Virus record (IMG/VR): IMGVR_UViG_3300042868_011225
Coordinates: 43,007 to 107,006 of that record
Length of the DNA stretch: 64,000 nt
Reading direction: 5' to 3' (one strand)
Source of the DNA: a virus
In this document: one piece after another, positions 44,612 through 52,507 of the stretch
Layout of the letters: the number at the start of each line of letters is the position of its first letter
How positions within the stretch are numbered: position 1 is the first letter of the stretch
Notes under the pieces: generated by a model
Databases searched by the model: none
Told to the model about the DNA's origin: nothing
Seen by the model: the letters and a program-made list of their open reading frames with translations, nothing else
Translations under genes and position numbers: made by a program

Positions 44612-44782
44612 ATGGAAAATTTTAATGATTTAAAAGCATTAGTAGCTAGTATGGAAGAAGACGTAACGAAATTTTACGAAAAAGACAATAAAGCTGCAGG
44701 TGTAAGAGTTAGAAAAGCCTTACAAGAAATTAAAGGACTTGCTCAAACAATGAGAAACGAAGTTTCAGCTAAAAATAAATAA
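44612..44782 (+). CDS. Histone H1-like (Hc1-like) DNA-binding protein
   Basis: A 56-aa protein. The sequence MENFNDLKALVASMEEDVTK followed by FYEKDNKAAGVRVRKAL and QEIKGLAQTMRNEV matches the N-terminal module of the short histone H1-like proteins found across flavobacteria, which bind and compact DNA. The FYEK(D/G)N.AAG.RVRK core is the family hallmark. Bacterial versions are of similar length. In the phage it may compact the genome, coat host DNA or act in the head. It sits in a run of small genes between the endolysin and a two-TM protein. Recognised from memory of the family, not by search. Confidence 0.78.
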   Translation: MENFNDLKALVASMEEDVTKFYEKDNKAAGVRVRKALQEIKGLAQTMRNEVSAKNK

Positions 44783-44791
44783 AAAAATATT

Positions 44792-45007
44792 ATGTTAATA
44801 GAAATATCTAATAAAATTTTGATGATTTGTTTCTTTTTGTCTTGTCTAACAACACTTAGACATGGTTATTATTTTATTCAAACATTCTTATCATCCACTG
44901 AGGAAACACCAGTTAAGTACAGAATTTCAAAAATATCTTTAATTTTATTGGGTATTTCTATTGCGTATATTTTATCAACTTTATTTACAGGTATAACACT
45001 AAAATAA
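44792..45007 (+). CDS. Small two-TM membrane protein, holin candidate
   Basis: A 71-aa protein with two hydrophobic segments (about residues 8-31 and 46-68) separated by a charged loop. Size, topology and nearness to the endolysin suit a holin, but many small phage membrane proteins look like this, and no family is recognised. Confidence 0.6.
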   Translation: MLIEISNKILMICFFLSCLTTLRHGYYFIQTFLSSTEETPVKYRISKISLILLGISIAYILSTLFTGITLK

Positions 45008-45016
45008 AAAATAACT

Positions 45017-45787
45017 ATGAATATACAAAAGACTCTTGATTCACTTCAACCGTATGTAATTGGGATTCGATACTTAGAGGGAACTCCTTTAGTTGATGTC
45101 GTTTTTAAAGAAGGTTGGAATGTCCCAGAAGACCCAAAAATCAAAAAGATTAAGGGTAATGATGATATGAATTATTTCATGTTGTTGAGTGAAATTCCTG
45201 GTGTTGGTCTTGATGAATTATTAGCTTTTGTTGAAAAAACAATTAAGCTTAATATTGAAAGAGAAAAGAAACATGATTTACTCAAGGTTAAATTTGCTGA
45301 ATTAAAAGAAGTCTTTAAAGGGACATCTCTAGAAAAGCTTAAAAACCTAAAATTTGTATTTGGTGAAGAAGATTTGGTTCCACCATTAAATGAATTTGAT
45401 ATGGATGATTTTGATGAAGAAGAATTACTACCACAACCCCTACCACCAGAAAGTTTAGTTCCAGAAGAATATAACGTTTATGATGAATACGAAGAAGCCG
45501 AATCAACTCCAATCAGTGTTGACCATGCAGCGTATTTAGATGAAAATGGTAACCCAATTGAACTAACTGAAGATGATATGGAATTATTAGCTGAAGAAGC
45601 TAGAGCTGAAAAAAATCGTCAATACCTAGATAGTAAAAACAAAAAAACTACTACTAAAAAAATTGCAAATAAAGTGGAACTTCCACCAAAACGTAAACCA
45701 GTGCTAGAAACAACTCTTGATTACGGTGCTGATTGCGAATGTGGGCCAGATGAAGCTTGTGATAAGTGTATCGATTCAAAATACTAA
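45017..45787 (+). CDS. Acidic protein of unknown function with Cys-rich C-terminus
   Basis: A 256-aa protein, unrecognised. Residues 1-110 appear to be an alpha/beta domain (MNIQKTLDSLQPYVIGIRYL), residues 120-200 are strongly acidic and probably disordered, and the end carries CECGPDEACDKC, a possible metal site. A strong terminator follows. Confidence 0.72.
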   Translation: MNIQKTLDSLQPYVIGIRYLEGTPLVDVVFKEGWNVPEDPKIKKIKGNDDMNYFMLLSEIPGVGLDELLAFVEKTIKLNIEREKKHDLLKVKFAELKEVFKGTSLEKLKNLKFVFGEEDLVPPLNEFDMDDFDEEELLPQPLPPESLVPEEYNVYDEYEEAESTPISVDHAAYLDENGNPIELTEDDMELLAEEARAEKNRQYLDSKNKKTTTKKIANKVELPPKRKPVLETTLDYGADCECGPDEACDKCIDSKY

Positions 45788-45790
45788 ACA

Positions 45791-45823
45791 AAAAAAGAGC
45801 CTTTTTAAGGGCTCTTTTTTATT
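45791..45823. terminator. Bidirectional intrinsic terminator
   Basis: AAAAAAGAGCC / GGCTCTTTTTT hairpin (45791-45801 with 45810-45820). It has T-runs in both directions and lies between a + strand and a - strand gene that converge. Confidence 0.9.
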
Positions 45824-45842
45824 TAAGGGTATTAGTATGTTA

Positions 45843-46175
45843 TTAATCGTTTGAAATCGATTCTAAAGCTTCCTGTAGCGTGTGGATTAACCAAACACCA
45901 CCAGTTGAAACCAAACCATTCATAAAAATCATTAACCATGGTAAAGTAATAGCACCCATAGGTGTTAAACTAGAAAAACCAAAGTAATAAAGAATACCAG
46001 ATACCGCAAATCCCATCCATGTACCTAAACACATAAAACATGTGAATAATTTGTACAAACTGTAACCACCAGTACCAAATTTTGCTAAGAAATCTCTATA
46101 TCCTTGGAATAGAGAACCATAAATTAAATTGTTACATGCTCCGTAACAAATAAGGATAAAAATAAGTGTTGTCAT
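45843..46175 (-). CDS. Membrane protein, DUF1360-like
   Basis: A 110-aa protein on the minus strand with three hydrophobic segments and the motif LFTCFMCLGTWMGF at about residues 43-56, close to the LxTCxxCLGFWxG motif of the DUF1360 family of small phage and bacterial membrane proteins. Function of the family is unknown. It is one of very few minus-strand genes here and has its own promoter and terminator. Confidence 0.72.
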   Translation of the reverse strand: MTTLIFILICYGACNNLIYGSLFQGYRDFLAKFGTGGYSLYKLFTCFMCLGTWMGFAVSGILYYFGFSSLTPMGAITLPWLMIFMNGLVSTGGVWLIHTLQEALESISND

Positions 46176-46185
46176 AATTTTTATT

Positions 46186-46216
46186 CAAATATACGGTTTA
46201 TAATGCCATTTGTAAA
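46186..46216 (-). promoter_or_regulatory. Host-type promoter, minus strand
   Basis: On the minus strand TATATTTG (46193-46186), a 20-base spacer, then TTT in place of TTG at 46216-46214. Faces the DUF1360-like gene. Confidence 0.55.
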
Positions 46217-46245
46217 TATTTATATTGACAAAACGGTTTTTTTCC

Positions 46246-46256
46246 TTATATTTATA
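46246..46256 (+). promoter_or_regulatory. Putative phage-specific promoter box TATATTTATA
   Basis: Box of the ATATTTAT family, 14 bases before the ATG at 46271. Confidence 0.45.
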
Positions 46257-46270
46257 AAAAAAAATAAACT

Positions 46271-46498
46271 ATGTTAATAACAAATAAAGATGAGTTAAGC
46301 TTAGAGATTAAAGAAACTCAGAAAGAAAAAGTTTTGATGGCTCAAAACAACGATAAAAGAAAAAGAGAACTAATCACTGAGATAAAAACAGGGTTAGGTG
46401 AAGAAATTAAAAAAAATCCAGGTAGAGCCAAAATAATCAAAAAAACCAGACGTGAGAAATTCATGATATGGTTAAAGAAAATATTTACTAAATTTTAA
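46271..46498 (+). CDS. Small basic protein
   Basis: A 75-aa Lys-rich, helical protein ending FMIWLKKIFTKF, an amphipathic C-terminal helix that might touch membrane. Unrecognised. It is followed one base later by the next small gene. Confidence 0.62.
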   Translation: MLITNKDELSLEIKETQKEKVLMAQNNDKRKRELITEIKTGLGEEIKKNPGRAKIIKKTRREKFMIWLKKIFTKF

Positions 46499-46499
46499 T

Positions 46500-46730
46500 A
46501 TGACATACGATAAACTAATAGAAACTGTTTCCCTAATACTAGAGAACGACAATATACACAAAGATGGGTTAACATTAACTTATGTATTAACACCTAAAAA
46601 ACATAAAACAATGAATGAACAATTATTTTATAAAACAAACCCACCAAACGTTAATATGATACTAACTGATGAATTTGAAGTTGAAATTGAAGGTATCATA
46701 ATCAAATTCATAAAAAAAGAGGAAGAATAG
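46500..46730 (+). CDS. Small protein of unknown function
   Basis: A 76-aa alpha/beta protein, unrecognised (MTYDKLIETVSLILENDNIH). Its stop codon TAG is joined to the TTG of the following promoter. Confidence 0.62.
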   Translation: MTYDKLIETVSLILENDNIHKDGLTLTYVLTPKKHKTMNEQLFYKTNPPNVNMILTDEFEVEIEGIIIKFIKKEEE

Positions 46731-46760
46731 TTGTTAATTTAGAATCTTTACGTAACTTTG
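46731..46760 (+). promoter_or_regulatory. Host-type promoter of the RNase HII gene
   Basis: TTG (46731-46733), 19-base spacer, TAACTTTG (46753-46760). The ATG follows after four bases, predicting a nearly leaderless mRNA. Confidence 0.82.
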
Positions 46761-46764
46761 CAAA

Positions 46765-47370
46765 ATGAAAGACAATAAAATTCTAGAATATGCACCAGCA
46801 AAATACACTGATTTAGACTATATAGTAGGTTTAGATGAAGTGGGTAGAGGCTGCGGAGCTGGTCCAGTGGTTACAGCTGCGGTTATACTACCAAAAGGGT
46901 TTTCTTCTCCATTATTACGTGATTCTAAAAAACTAACCGAAAAACAACGCAACACAGCATATCAACTTATCTTAGATAATGCTATTTCTATTGTTTGTCA
47001 TGCTGGTTCAGTTACAGACATAAATGAACTTGGTATAAATGCCGCCACGTTCAAAACTATGCATAGATGTTTAGATGATTTAACCACAACACCTGAACAC
47101 ATATTAGTTGATGGAATCGTATGGGAAGAATACAATGATATTCCAGTTACAAAGGTTCCTAAGGGTGATGACACTTATATGTGTATTGCGGCAGCTGCTA
47201 TTATTGCAAAAGTAAGACGTGATGAGTATATGGTTAAGCTTCATGAATTGTATCCAATATATGATTGGGATAGCAATAAAGGGTATTTATCACCAGCACA
47301 CATTGCTTCAATTAAAGAAAATGGTGTATGTAAGTACCATAGAAATCAATACGTTAGAAATTTTATTTAA
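46765..47370 (+). CDS. rnhB: Ribonuclease HII
   Basis: A 201-aa enzyme that cuts RNA in RNA/DNA hybrids, here probably removing primers or misincorporated ribonucleotides. The catalytic set is present: GLDEVGRGCGAGPVV (residues 17-31, Asp and Glu), LRDSKKLTEKQR (about 51), ILVDG (about 113, Asp) and KGDDTYMCIAAAAIIAKVRR (about 134-153, Asp). Length and order are those of cellular RNase HII. A phage more often carries an RNase H of the T4 type, so capture from a host is likely. Confidence 0.94.
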   Translation: MKDNKILEYAPAKYTDLDYIVGLDEVGRGCGAGPVVTAAVILPKGFSSPLLRDSKKLTEKQRNTAYQLILDNAISIVCHAGSVTDINELGINAATFKTMHRCLDDLTTTPEHILVDGIVWEEYNDIPVTKVPKGDDTYMCIAAAAIIAKVRRDEYMVKLHELYPIYDWDSNKGYLSPAHIASIKENGVCKYHRNQYVRNFI

Positions 47371-47387
47371 ATTTTTTTAAAAAAAAC

Positions 47388-47418
47388 TTGGTATTAGAAT
47401 ATAAATGTAGTAGATTTG
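47388..47418 (+). promoter_or_regulatory. Host-type promoter of the Ro60-like gene
   Basis: TTG (47388-47390), 20-base spacer, TAGATTTG (47411-47418), with the AAAAAAACTTGG lead also seen before the tmRNA and tRNA units. Confidence 0.85.
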
Positions 47419-47455
47419 CACTCAATTAAAAACAAAGATTAAAAAATTAAACGTT

Positions 47456-48895
47456 ATGAAAAATTCATTATTATCTGCTATGCAAACAAAAGATTCACAA
47501 ACTGAAAACGGTATGGTTACTAACTCGTCATCATTAAACCACTGTGTAGATTTATTCTTCCAGATTGGAGCAATGAGAGGAGCTGACAAAACTCGTCTTA
47601 TAAATGTGTTTACGAAAGCATTTGGAGAAAATCCATTGACTGCCATGCGTTTATTATTTTGGGCGAGAGATGTACGTGGTGGTGCTGGTGAAAGACAAAT
47701 CTTTAAAGATATTATTTCTTACTTGGCTGAAAACCGTACAGAAACTCTTGGTAAAAACTTACACCTTATTTCAGAGTTCGGTAGATGGGATGATATGTTA
47801 GTATTGTTCGGTACTCCATTGGAGAGCCAAGCATTAGCATTAATCACTGAAGCTTTGAACGCTAAAAATGGTTTAACAGCAAAATGGATGCCACGTCCAA
47901 ACGTAGCAAACCGTGATGCTAAAAGACAAGCCAACACGCTTAGAAAACACTTAGGTTTATCTCCAAAGGATTACCGTAAGTTACTTGTTGAAAACTCTAA
48001 CACAGTTGAGCAATTGATGTGTGCTAGAGAATGGTCTAAAATTGAATACTCTAAATTGCCTTCAAAAGCAATGAGTGATTTGATGAAAGCCTTTTCTAAA
48101 AACGACTTAGCTCGTTTCCAAGAATACTTGGGAAGTGTTGAAAAAGGTGAGGCTAAAATCAATGCTGGTGCTTTGTACCCATATGATGTCATCAAAAACC
48201 TTAACCAAAACAACGTGAAAGGGGCTAACGCTCAATGGAACGCATTGCCAAACTTCTTGGAGTCTAACAATGAAAGATTCCTTCCAGTTGTTGACGTTTC
48301 TGGTTCAATGTCATGTCCTGCAGGGACATCACAAACCGTTACTTGTATGGATGTAGCAATCTCATTGGGATTATACATTTCTGAAAGAAACGTAGGTGCA
48401 TTTCAAGATGCATTTATTACTTTCTCGAACAATCCACAATTACAAATCCTTAAAGGTTCTCTTTCTGAAAGATACAATCAATTGCAAAGAGCTGCATGGG
48501 ATATGTCAACCAACGTTGAAGCGGTATTCAAGTTAATCTTGAAAAAAGCTGTGGACAACAATGTTCAAGAAAGTGAAATGCCAACAATGATTCTTATCCT
48601 TTCGGATATGGAATTCAATGCTGGTACTAGAGGAAATTGGAACTCTACTGCTCAAGAAATGTTCGAAAGAATGTACGCTGAAGCAGGTTATGTGATGCCA
48701 AAAATTGTTTACTGGAATATCCATTCTAGAAGCGACTCTAACAAACCAGTTCAATTCGACAAGAATGGGACTGCGTTGGTGTCTGGATTCTCACCTTCAT
48801 TACTAACTAACTTGTTAGGTGGTAAAGAAATGACTCCATACTCAATGATGATGAATGTAATCGATTCAGAGCGTTACGCTGCGATTACAGTTTAA
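47456..48895 (+). CDS. Ro60-like protein: DUF2828/TROVE-type helical repeats plus vWA domain
   Basis: A 479-aa protein. Residues 35-270 match the DUF2828/TROVE-like helical region: LLFWARDVRGGAGERQIFKD, LISEFGRWDDMLVLFG, a KWMPR segment, YRKLL, CAREWSKIEYSKLPSKAM and NAGALYPYDVI. Residues about 275-470 form a von Willebrand A domain with an intact MIDAS start, VVDVSGSMS, and a later SDMEF. Ro60 and bacterial Rsr share this ring-plus-vWA plan and bind misfolded RNA and small Y RNAs. The gene has its own promoter and is followed by a structured non-coding stretch. RNA binding is inferred from the family. Confidence 0.85.
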   Translation: MKNSLLSAMQTKDSQTENGMVTNSSSLNHCVDLFFQIGAMRGADKTRLINVFTKAFGENPLTAMRLLFWARDVRGGAGERQIFKDIISYLAENRTETLGKNLHLISEFGRWDDMLVLFGTPLESQALALITEALNAKNGLTAKWMPRPNVANRDAKRQANTLRKHLGLSPKDYRKLLVENSNTVEQLMCAREWSKIEYSKLPSKAMSDLMKAFSKNDLARFQEYLGSVEKGEAKINAGALYPYDVIKNLNQNNVKGANAQWNALPNFLESNNERFLPVVDVSGSMSCPAGTSQTVTCMDVAISLGLYISERNVGAFQDAFITFSNNPQLQILKGSLSERYNQLQRAAWDMSTNVEAVFKLILKKAVDNNVQESEMPTMILILSDMEFNAGTRGNWNSTAQEMFERMYAEAGYVMPKIVYWNIHSRSDSNKPVQFDKNGTALVSGFSPSLLTNLLGGKEMTPYSMMMNVIDSERYAAITV

Positions 48896-48975
48896 AAAAT
48901 AGTAGGTGCGTGGGCGTGTGTATACGAGTCCATGGTAAATGTGTCAAGACAGCCTGTTATAATATATTTGTTCAA

Positions 48976-49113
48976 AAAGATAAGTGCTGCAACCAAACAC
49001 ACAAAAACAATTATCTAACTTAAGCAACGTAGGAACCCAATCCTCTAACAATTTTATTTAATGGGAAAACTTCTCAACAGGGTTATTGAAGTAAATGCCC
49101 CCCTATCTTGGAA
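48976..49113 (+). ncRNA. Candidate structured RNA next to the Ro60-like gene
   Basis: A 317-base gap without a credible gene (48896-49212). Within it AAGATA (about 48978) can pair with TATCTT (about 49104) to close a 130-base domain. Inside are AGGA/TCCT at about 49031-49044, and a compound stem near 49061-49100 with GGG/CCC, ACTTC/GAAGT and AAC/GTT helices in series. A terminator with a GAAA loop follows. A TATATTTG -7-like element at 48963-48970 could start it, but its -33 element is poor. By position it could be a Y-RNA-like partner; sequence identity with any known RNA is not claimed. Confidence 0.45.
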
Positions 49114-49125
49114 CAAAGAAAAAAG

Positions 49126-49152
49126 AAACTCACAGAAATGTGGGTTTTTTTC
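49126..49152 (+). terminator. Intrinsic terminator with GAAA tetraloop
   Basis: ACTCACA-GAAA-TGTGGGT hairpin (one G-T pair) followed by a T-run. Confidence 0.9.
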
Positions 49153-49162
49153 GTTTATACCC

Positions 49163-49193
49163 TTTACACATAATTTTATTTTCAGTAACTTTA
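49163..49193 (+). promoter_or_regulatory. Weak host-type promoter
   Basis: TTT (49163-49165), 20-base spacer, TAACTTTA (49186-49193). Both elements are off consensus by one base, but the spacing and the position after a terminator fit. Confidence 0.45.
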
Positions 49194-49212
49194 AATATTA
49201 AAAATAAAAACT

Positions 49213-49455
49213 ATGAAATCAATACTTATTAAAGAATCTGACAGATTATTCAGTAAAATACATAAAAACAAATATGTTCCTGTGTATTTGATTTACTTAA
49301 TTGAAAATGACGTTAAATTAGAGTGTTACAGCGAACTTGGGGCTGAAAATAAAGCAATGAGAGTAAATGAACTTATCGTGGCTAATTTCGACCTAGATAT
49401 AGCTGTAGAAGATATAATCCAAGAAGTTACATTTGAGGAATTTAAAAACAATTAA
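49213..49455 (+). CDS. Small acidic protein of unknown function
   Basis: An 80-aa alpha/beta protein, unrecognised (MKSILIKESDRLFSKIHKNK). It lies three bases before the next gene and opens an operon of small genes leading to the tail-tube-like protein. Confidence 0.65.
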   Translation: MKSILIKESDRLFSKIHKNKYVPVYLIYLIENDVKLECYSELGAENKAMRVNELIVANFDLDIAVEDIIQEVTFEEFKNN

Positions 49456-49458
49456 AAA

Positions 49459-49812
49459 ATGGCAGAAGAAAAACAACATCCATTAGTGCTTGTATTCTAT
49501 TTAGATATAGAATTACTTAGCAATAGAGAAATTGCACAACCATTCGTTGATATGGTTAATGACGTAATAGCACAGAAAGATGCTAACGCAATCGCATTCT
49601 TTTTACCAACACGTGGTGAAGAAAGAATAGAATGTATCAATCCAATAATCATGAAAGAAGCTGATATGGAAAAGGTTAATAAAATGATAGAGGATATCAA
49701 AGAACAGTTTTCAATAGCTGCTGAGATGGAACTTTTGGATGAAGAAATAACACCTGATGATAACCCATGTGAATGTGGTGGAAATTGCAAATGCGACAAA
49801 CAAAATGACTAA
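49459..49812 (+). CDS. Protein of unknown function with Cys-rich tail
   Basis: A 117-aa protein. Residues 1-90 look like an alpha/beta domain (PLVLVFYLDIELLSNREIAQ), and the end has CECGGNCKC, a likely metal-binding or disulfide cluster. Family not recognised. It overlaps the following gene by 8 bases. Confidence 0.68.
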   Translation: MAEEKQHPLVLVFYLDIELLSNREIAQPFVDMVNDVIAQKDANAIAFFLPTRGEERIECINPIIMKEADMEKVNKMIEDIKEQFSIAAEMELLDEEITPDDNPCECGGNCKCDKQND

Positions 49813-49993
49813 CGAAAACAAAGCATTAATCTATGACGAATGTCTTAGAGAGAGTGACCATTTACAAAGAGTAAATTCAAAGATAAAATCAGAATACGCT
49901 GGGAATATCCCACCTGAACAACAATTAATTCTAGATAGAAACAACGAAAGAATTAGCTATCTAGTAAAAAGACTTGAAGGTTTATTTAGCTAA
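49805..49993 (+). CDS. Small helical protein
   Basis: A 62-aa protein with start taken at ATG 49805 (MTNENKALIYDECLRESDHL), overlapping the previous gene by 8 bases. It is helical, probably a hairpin, and ends on the start of the next gene (TAATGG). Unrecognised. Confidence 0.66.
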   Translation: MTNENKALIYDECLRESDHLQRVNSKIKSEYAGNIPPEQQLILDRNNERISYLVKRLEGLFS

Positions 49994-50667
49994 TGGAAGA
50001 AAATCAAATGGTAATTAATTATCTAGATAGATATTATAGGATTATCAATAATAAATGTATTAATGGTGAGGGTAATATTGTAACTGGTGATAAAATAGTT
50101 AAAAATATGGTTACTATATTTACTCTTTCAGAAGACGTGTGTGTAAATATAGTAAAAGAATGGGCTGAAAGAAATGGATTGGAAAAATCAGTTTCTGATG
50201 AAATAAAATGGGTTATACCAAAAAAAGTATATCCACCTGTAAATAGAGATATTAATCGACATATTGCGTATGAACCAAAGAGGCAAAATCGATTTTTGGT
50301 AAATATGCCAGAAGAATTTGAGATACAACAATGGGTAATACAAAGAGCTAGCAGACCATCAACATATATTTTAAGAGATGGTCCTGATGGATGTGAAATT
50401 CGATATGACCCAATGACATTGGTTTTTAATGACCCTATTGGTCCATCGATAGCACAAAGGTTAAATATAATTTTACGTGAAAGAGCAGCAGACCCATTTG
50501 ATTTTTCAATTGACCTGCTTGACCCAACTGGTGTTGTTGTTGAACAATGGATTTTTACTAATTGCTATTTCGAATCAATGGATTTTGGTCCTTTAGATAT
50601 GAGTGCAAATGATATTGTTACCTGTGCGGTAACAATAAGTATTGGTAATATGATTTTAAATTTTTAA
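49993..50667 (+). CDS. Tail-tube-like virion protein (gp19-like fold suspected)
   Basis: A 224-aa protein. The second half (residues about 95-224) has the layout of T4-type tail tube proteins: NRFLVNMPEEFEIQQWVIQ, then PMTLVFNDPIGPSIAQRLN, FDFSIDLLDPTGVVVEQWIF and a final DFGPLDMSANDIVTCAVTIS segment, i.e. a strand pattern with LLDPTG..VE.W and a closing beta strand. The first 90 residues are an extra N-terminal part. A tube, tube-terminator or hub-adaptor role is possible. The call rests on pattern only. Confidence 0.5.
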   Translation: MEENQMVINYLDRYYRIINNKCINGEGNIVTGDKIVKNMVTIFTLSEDVCVNIVKEWAERNGLEKSVSDEIKWVIPKKVYPPVNRDINRHIAYEPKRQNRFLVNMPEEFEIQQWVIQRASRPSTYILRDGPDGCEIRYDPMTLVFNDPIGPSIAQRLNIILRERAADPFDFSIDLLDPTGVVVEQWIFTNCYFESMDFGPLDMSANDIVTCAVTISIGNMILNF

Positions 50668-50690
50668 ACCCACTATATGTGGGTTTTTTT
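50667..50690 (+). terminator. Intrinsic terminator
   Basis: AACCCAC / GTGGGTT hairpin with loop TATAT and a run of seven T, between two converging genes. Confidence 0.88.
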
Positions 50691-51348
50691 ATGGTCTTGT
50701 ACTAGTACGTCTTATTTTGGTATATGGCCAGCCAGTGTTATCATGAATTACATCATACATCCTACCAATGTTAGCTGGACTAGCAGTACCCATAAACAAT
50801 AAACTCTTAATCTTTTGTTTTTTAGCAATTTTGGCTAGTGTATGGTGTAATCGTTGAGCATCTTCCAATTTCTTACAAATAACCATATCAAATTGGTCTT
50901 CGTTGTGTATTATCAATTTATTATATACAACAATTATTTGTTTAACCATTTTTTTACCATGAGCACCTATCATAAGTCTTTTTACTACTTCAGATACGTT
51001 AGGTCTATCTTTATTATTCTCTAATCCGTAAATCCAAAAAGTTTCTTCAATATTATAATCAGCTGAAGCTAGTATAGTCCAATCACCTAAAGGTTCTTCG
51101 GTATATAATTTACCGTACCCATCTCTAAGAATACGAAACGTATCACCTTCTTCGGTGATTTTAGTTACGCATATTTGATATTTTACTGGTTTCAACCCAT
51201 TAGAGTTGATGAATTTCCTAGGGAACATAATATTGTTATTTTCTTCCCTCAAAGAATGAAAATTGATGTATGCTGTTTCGCTAGTTTTGCTTCTATGTAA
51301 AGTCTTCTTATATTTACCGTTTACCAATAAAACTACTCTGAATACCAT
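50689..51348 (-). CDS. Protein of unknown function on the minus strand
   Basis: A 219-aa protein starting MVFRVVLLVNGKYKKTLHRS. It is basic, with an N-terminal beta-rich half and a C-terminal helical part (QRLHHTLAKIAKKQKIKSLL). I recognise no family. It is transcribed divergently from dnaJ, and the gap between them (51349-51407) holds the dnaJ promoter; no clear minus-strand promoter is seen. Confidence 0.78.
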   Translation of the reverse strand: MVFRVVLLVNGKYKKTLHRSKTSETAYINFHSLREENNNIMFPRKFINSNGLKPVKYQICVTKITEEGDTFRILRDGYGKLYTEEPLGDWTILASADYNIEETFWIYGLENNKDRPNVSEVVKRLMIGAHGKKMVKQIIVVYNKLIIHNEDQFDMVICKKLEDAQRLHHTLAKIAKKQKIKSLLFMGTASPANIGRMYDVIHDNTGWPYTKIRRTSTRP

Positions 51349-51355
51349 AATTTAT

Positions 51356-51386
51356 TTGTTTATATCAATAATTATACGTAATATTG
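51356..51386 (+). promoter_or_regulatory. Host-type promoter of dnaJ
   Basis: TTG (51356-51358), 20-base spacer, TAATATTG (51379-51386), one base off the TAnnTTTG consensus. Confidence 0.7.
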
Positions 51387-51407
51387 CAAAAATATAAATA
51401 CATTACT

Positions 51408-52451
51408 ATGAATAAAAAAGATTATTATGAAGTTTTAGGATTAAAAAAGGGTGCTAATGCCAGTGAAATCAAAAAAGCCTATAGAACTCTTGCTAAAGAA
51501 TTACACCCTGACAAAGGCGGTGATGAAAATGCATTCAAAGAAGTTAGCGAAGCATATGAGGTTTTATCGGATACTGATAAGAAAAATAGATACGACCAAT
51601 TTGGTCACGAAGATTCTGGCGGTGGTGGCGGTGGTCATGACCCATTCGGGTTCAATGCATTTCGTAATGGATTTGGTGGATTTGGTCGTCCACAACAACC
51701 AGCAGAACGCATTGGTGACAATATGAATCTGCTTATTAAATTAACACTAGAAGAAATTTATACTGGTGTTAAAAAAACTTACAAATACTCCAGAAATGGT
51801 ACTTGCACGACATGTAGTGGTCATGGGGGTACAGATATCGATGATTGTAGTACATGTAATGGTAGTGGTGTTTATACTAGGATTCTACAAACACCAATAG
51901 GTATGATGCAACAACAAATGCAATGTCCAACGTGTTCTGGTTTAGGTAAATCATACAAGGTTCAATGTGGTGTGTGTAATGGTCAAGGTACCAAACCTAC
52001 TGAAGAAACAATTGAAGTTGATATCCCATCAGGTGTAGCTGAAGGAATGACATTTGTTATGTCTGAAAAAGGACAAGGTATCAAAGGTGGTAAATGCGGT
52101 AATTTACTTATCAACATCCAAGAAATCAAACATAAACAATACCAAAGAAGTGGAAATGATTTGAAACTTAATTTAAAGGTTAATTATCCTTTGCTTATTT
52201 TAGGTGGTAAGGTTGAAGTGGAACTTATTGAAGGTACTAAAATTAGAGTTTCAGTACCAGAATATAGTGATGTTGGTGGACATTTAAGGATACAAGGTAA
52301 AGGTATGAAATTCTTAAATCAAGACCAAAGAGGTGATATACTTATTACGTTAGGTGTTGAAGTACCTAAAAATTTAGATGATGATACCAAAGCAGTTTTA
52401 ATAGATTTAAAAGAAAAACTAGAAAAAAATGTTGGTACTATAGAAAATTAG
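51408..52451 (+). CDS. dnaJ: DnaJ (type A Hsp40 co-chaperone)
   Basis: A 347-aa protein with start at ATG 51408 ([15 protein letters not shown]), just after the promoter. It has a J domain with the HPD motif (ELHPDKGG, about residues 33-40), a Gly/Phe region (about 72-100), four CxxCxGxG zinc repeats ([32 protein letters not shown], about 128-205) and the C-terminal substrate-binding domains. It would stimulate host DnaK. A full type A DnaJ is rare in phages; it may aid folding of the giant tail proteins. Its end overlaps the promoter of the next gene. Confidence 0.96.
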   Translation: MNKKDYYEVLGLKKGANASEIKKAYRTLAKELHPDKGGDENAFKEVSEAYEVLSDTDKKNRYDQFGHEDSGGGGGGHDPFGFNAFRNGFGGFGRPQQPAERIGDNMNLLIKLTLEEIYTGVKKTYKYSRNGTCTTCSGHGGTDIDDCSTCNGSGVYTRILQTPIGMMQQQMQCPTCSGLGKSYKVQCGVCNGQGTKPTEETIEVDIPSGVAEGMTFVMSEKGQGIKGGKCGNLLINIQEIKHKQYQRSGNDLKLNLKVNYPLLILGGKVEVELIEGTKIRVSVPEYSDVGGHLRIQGKGMKFLNQDQRGDILITLGVEVPKNLDDDTKAVLIDLKEKLEKNVGTIEN

Positions 52452-52462
52452 TAGTAAGTTTG
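52432..52462 (+). promoter_or_regulatory. Host-type promoter inside the end of dnaJ
   Basis: TTG (52432-52434), 20-base spacer, TAAGTTTG (52455-52462). The -33 element lies within the last codons of dnaJ. Confidence 0.8.
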
Positions 52463-52507
52463 CTAATATTAAAAATAACAATTACTTTATAAATTAAATT
52501 AAACAAG

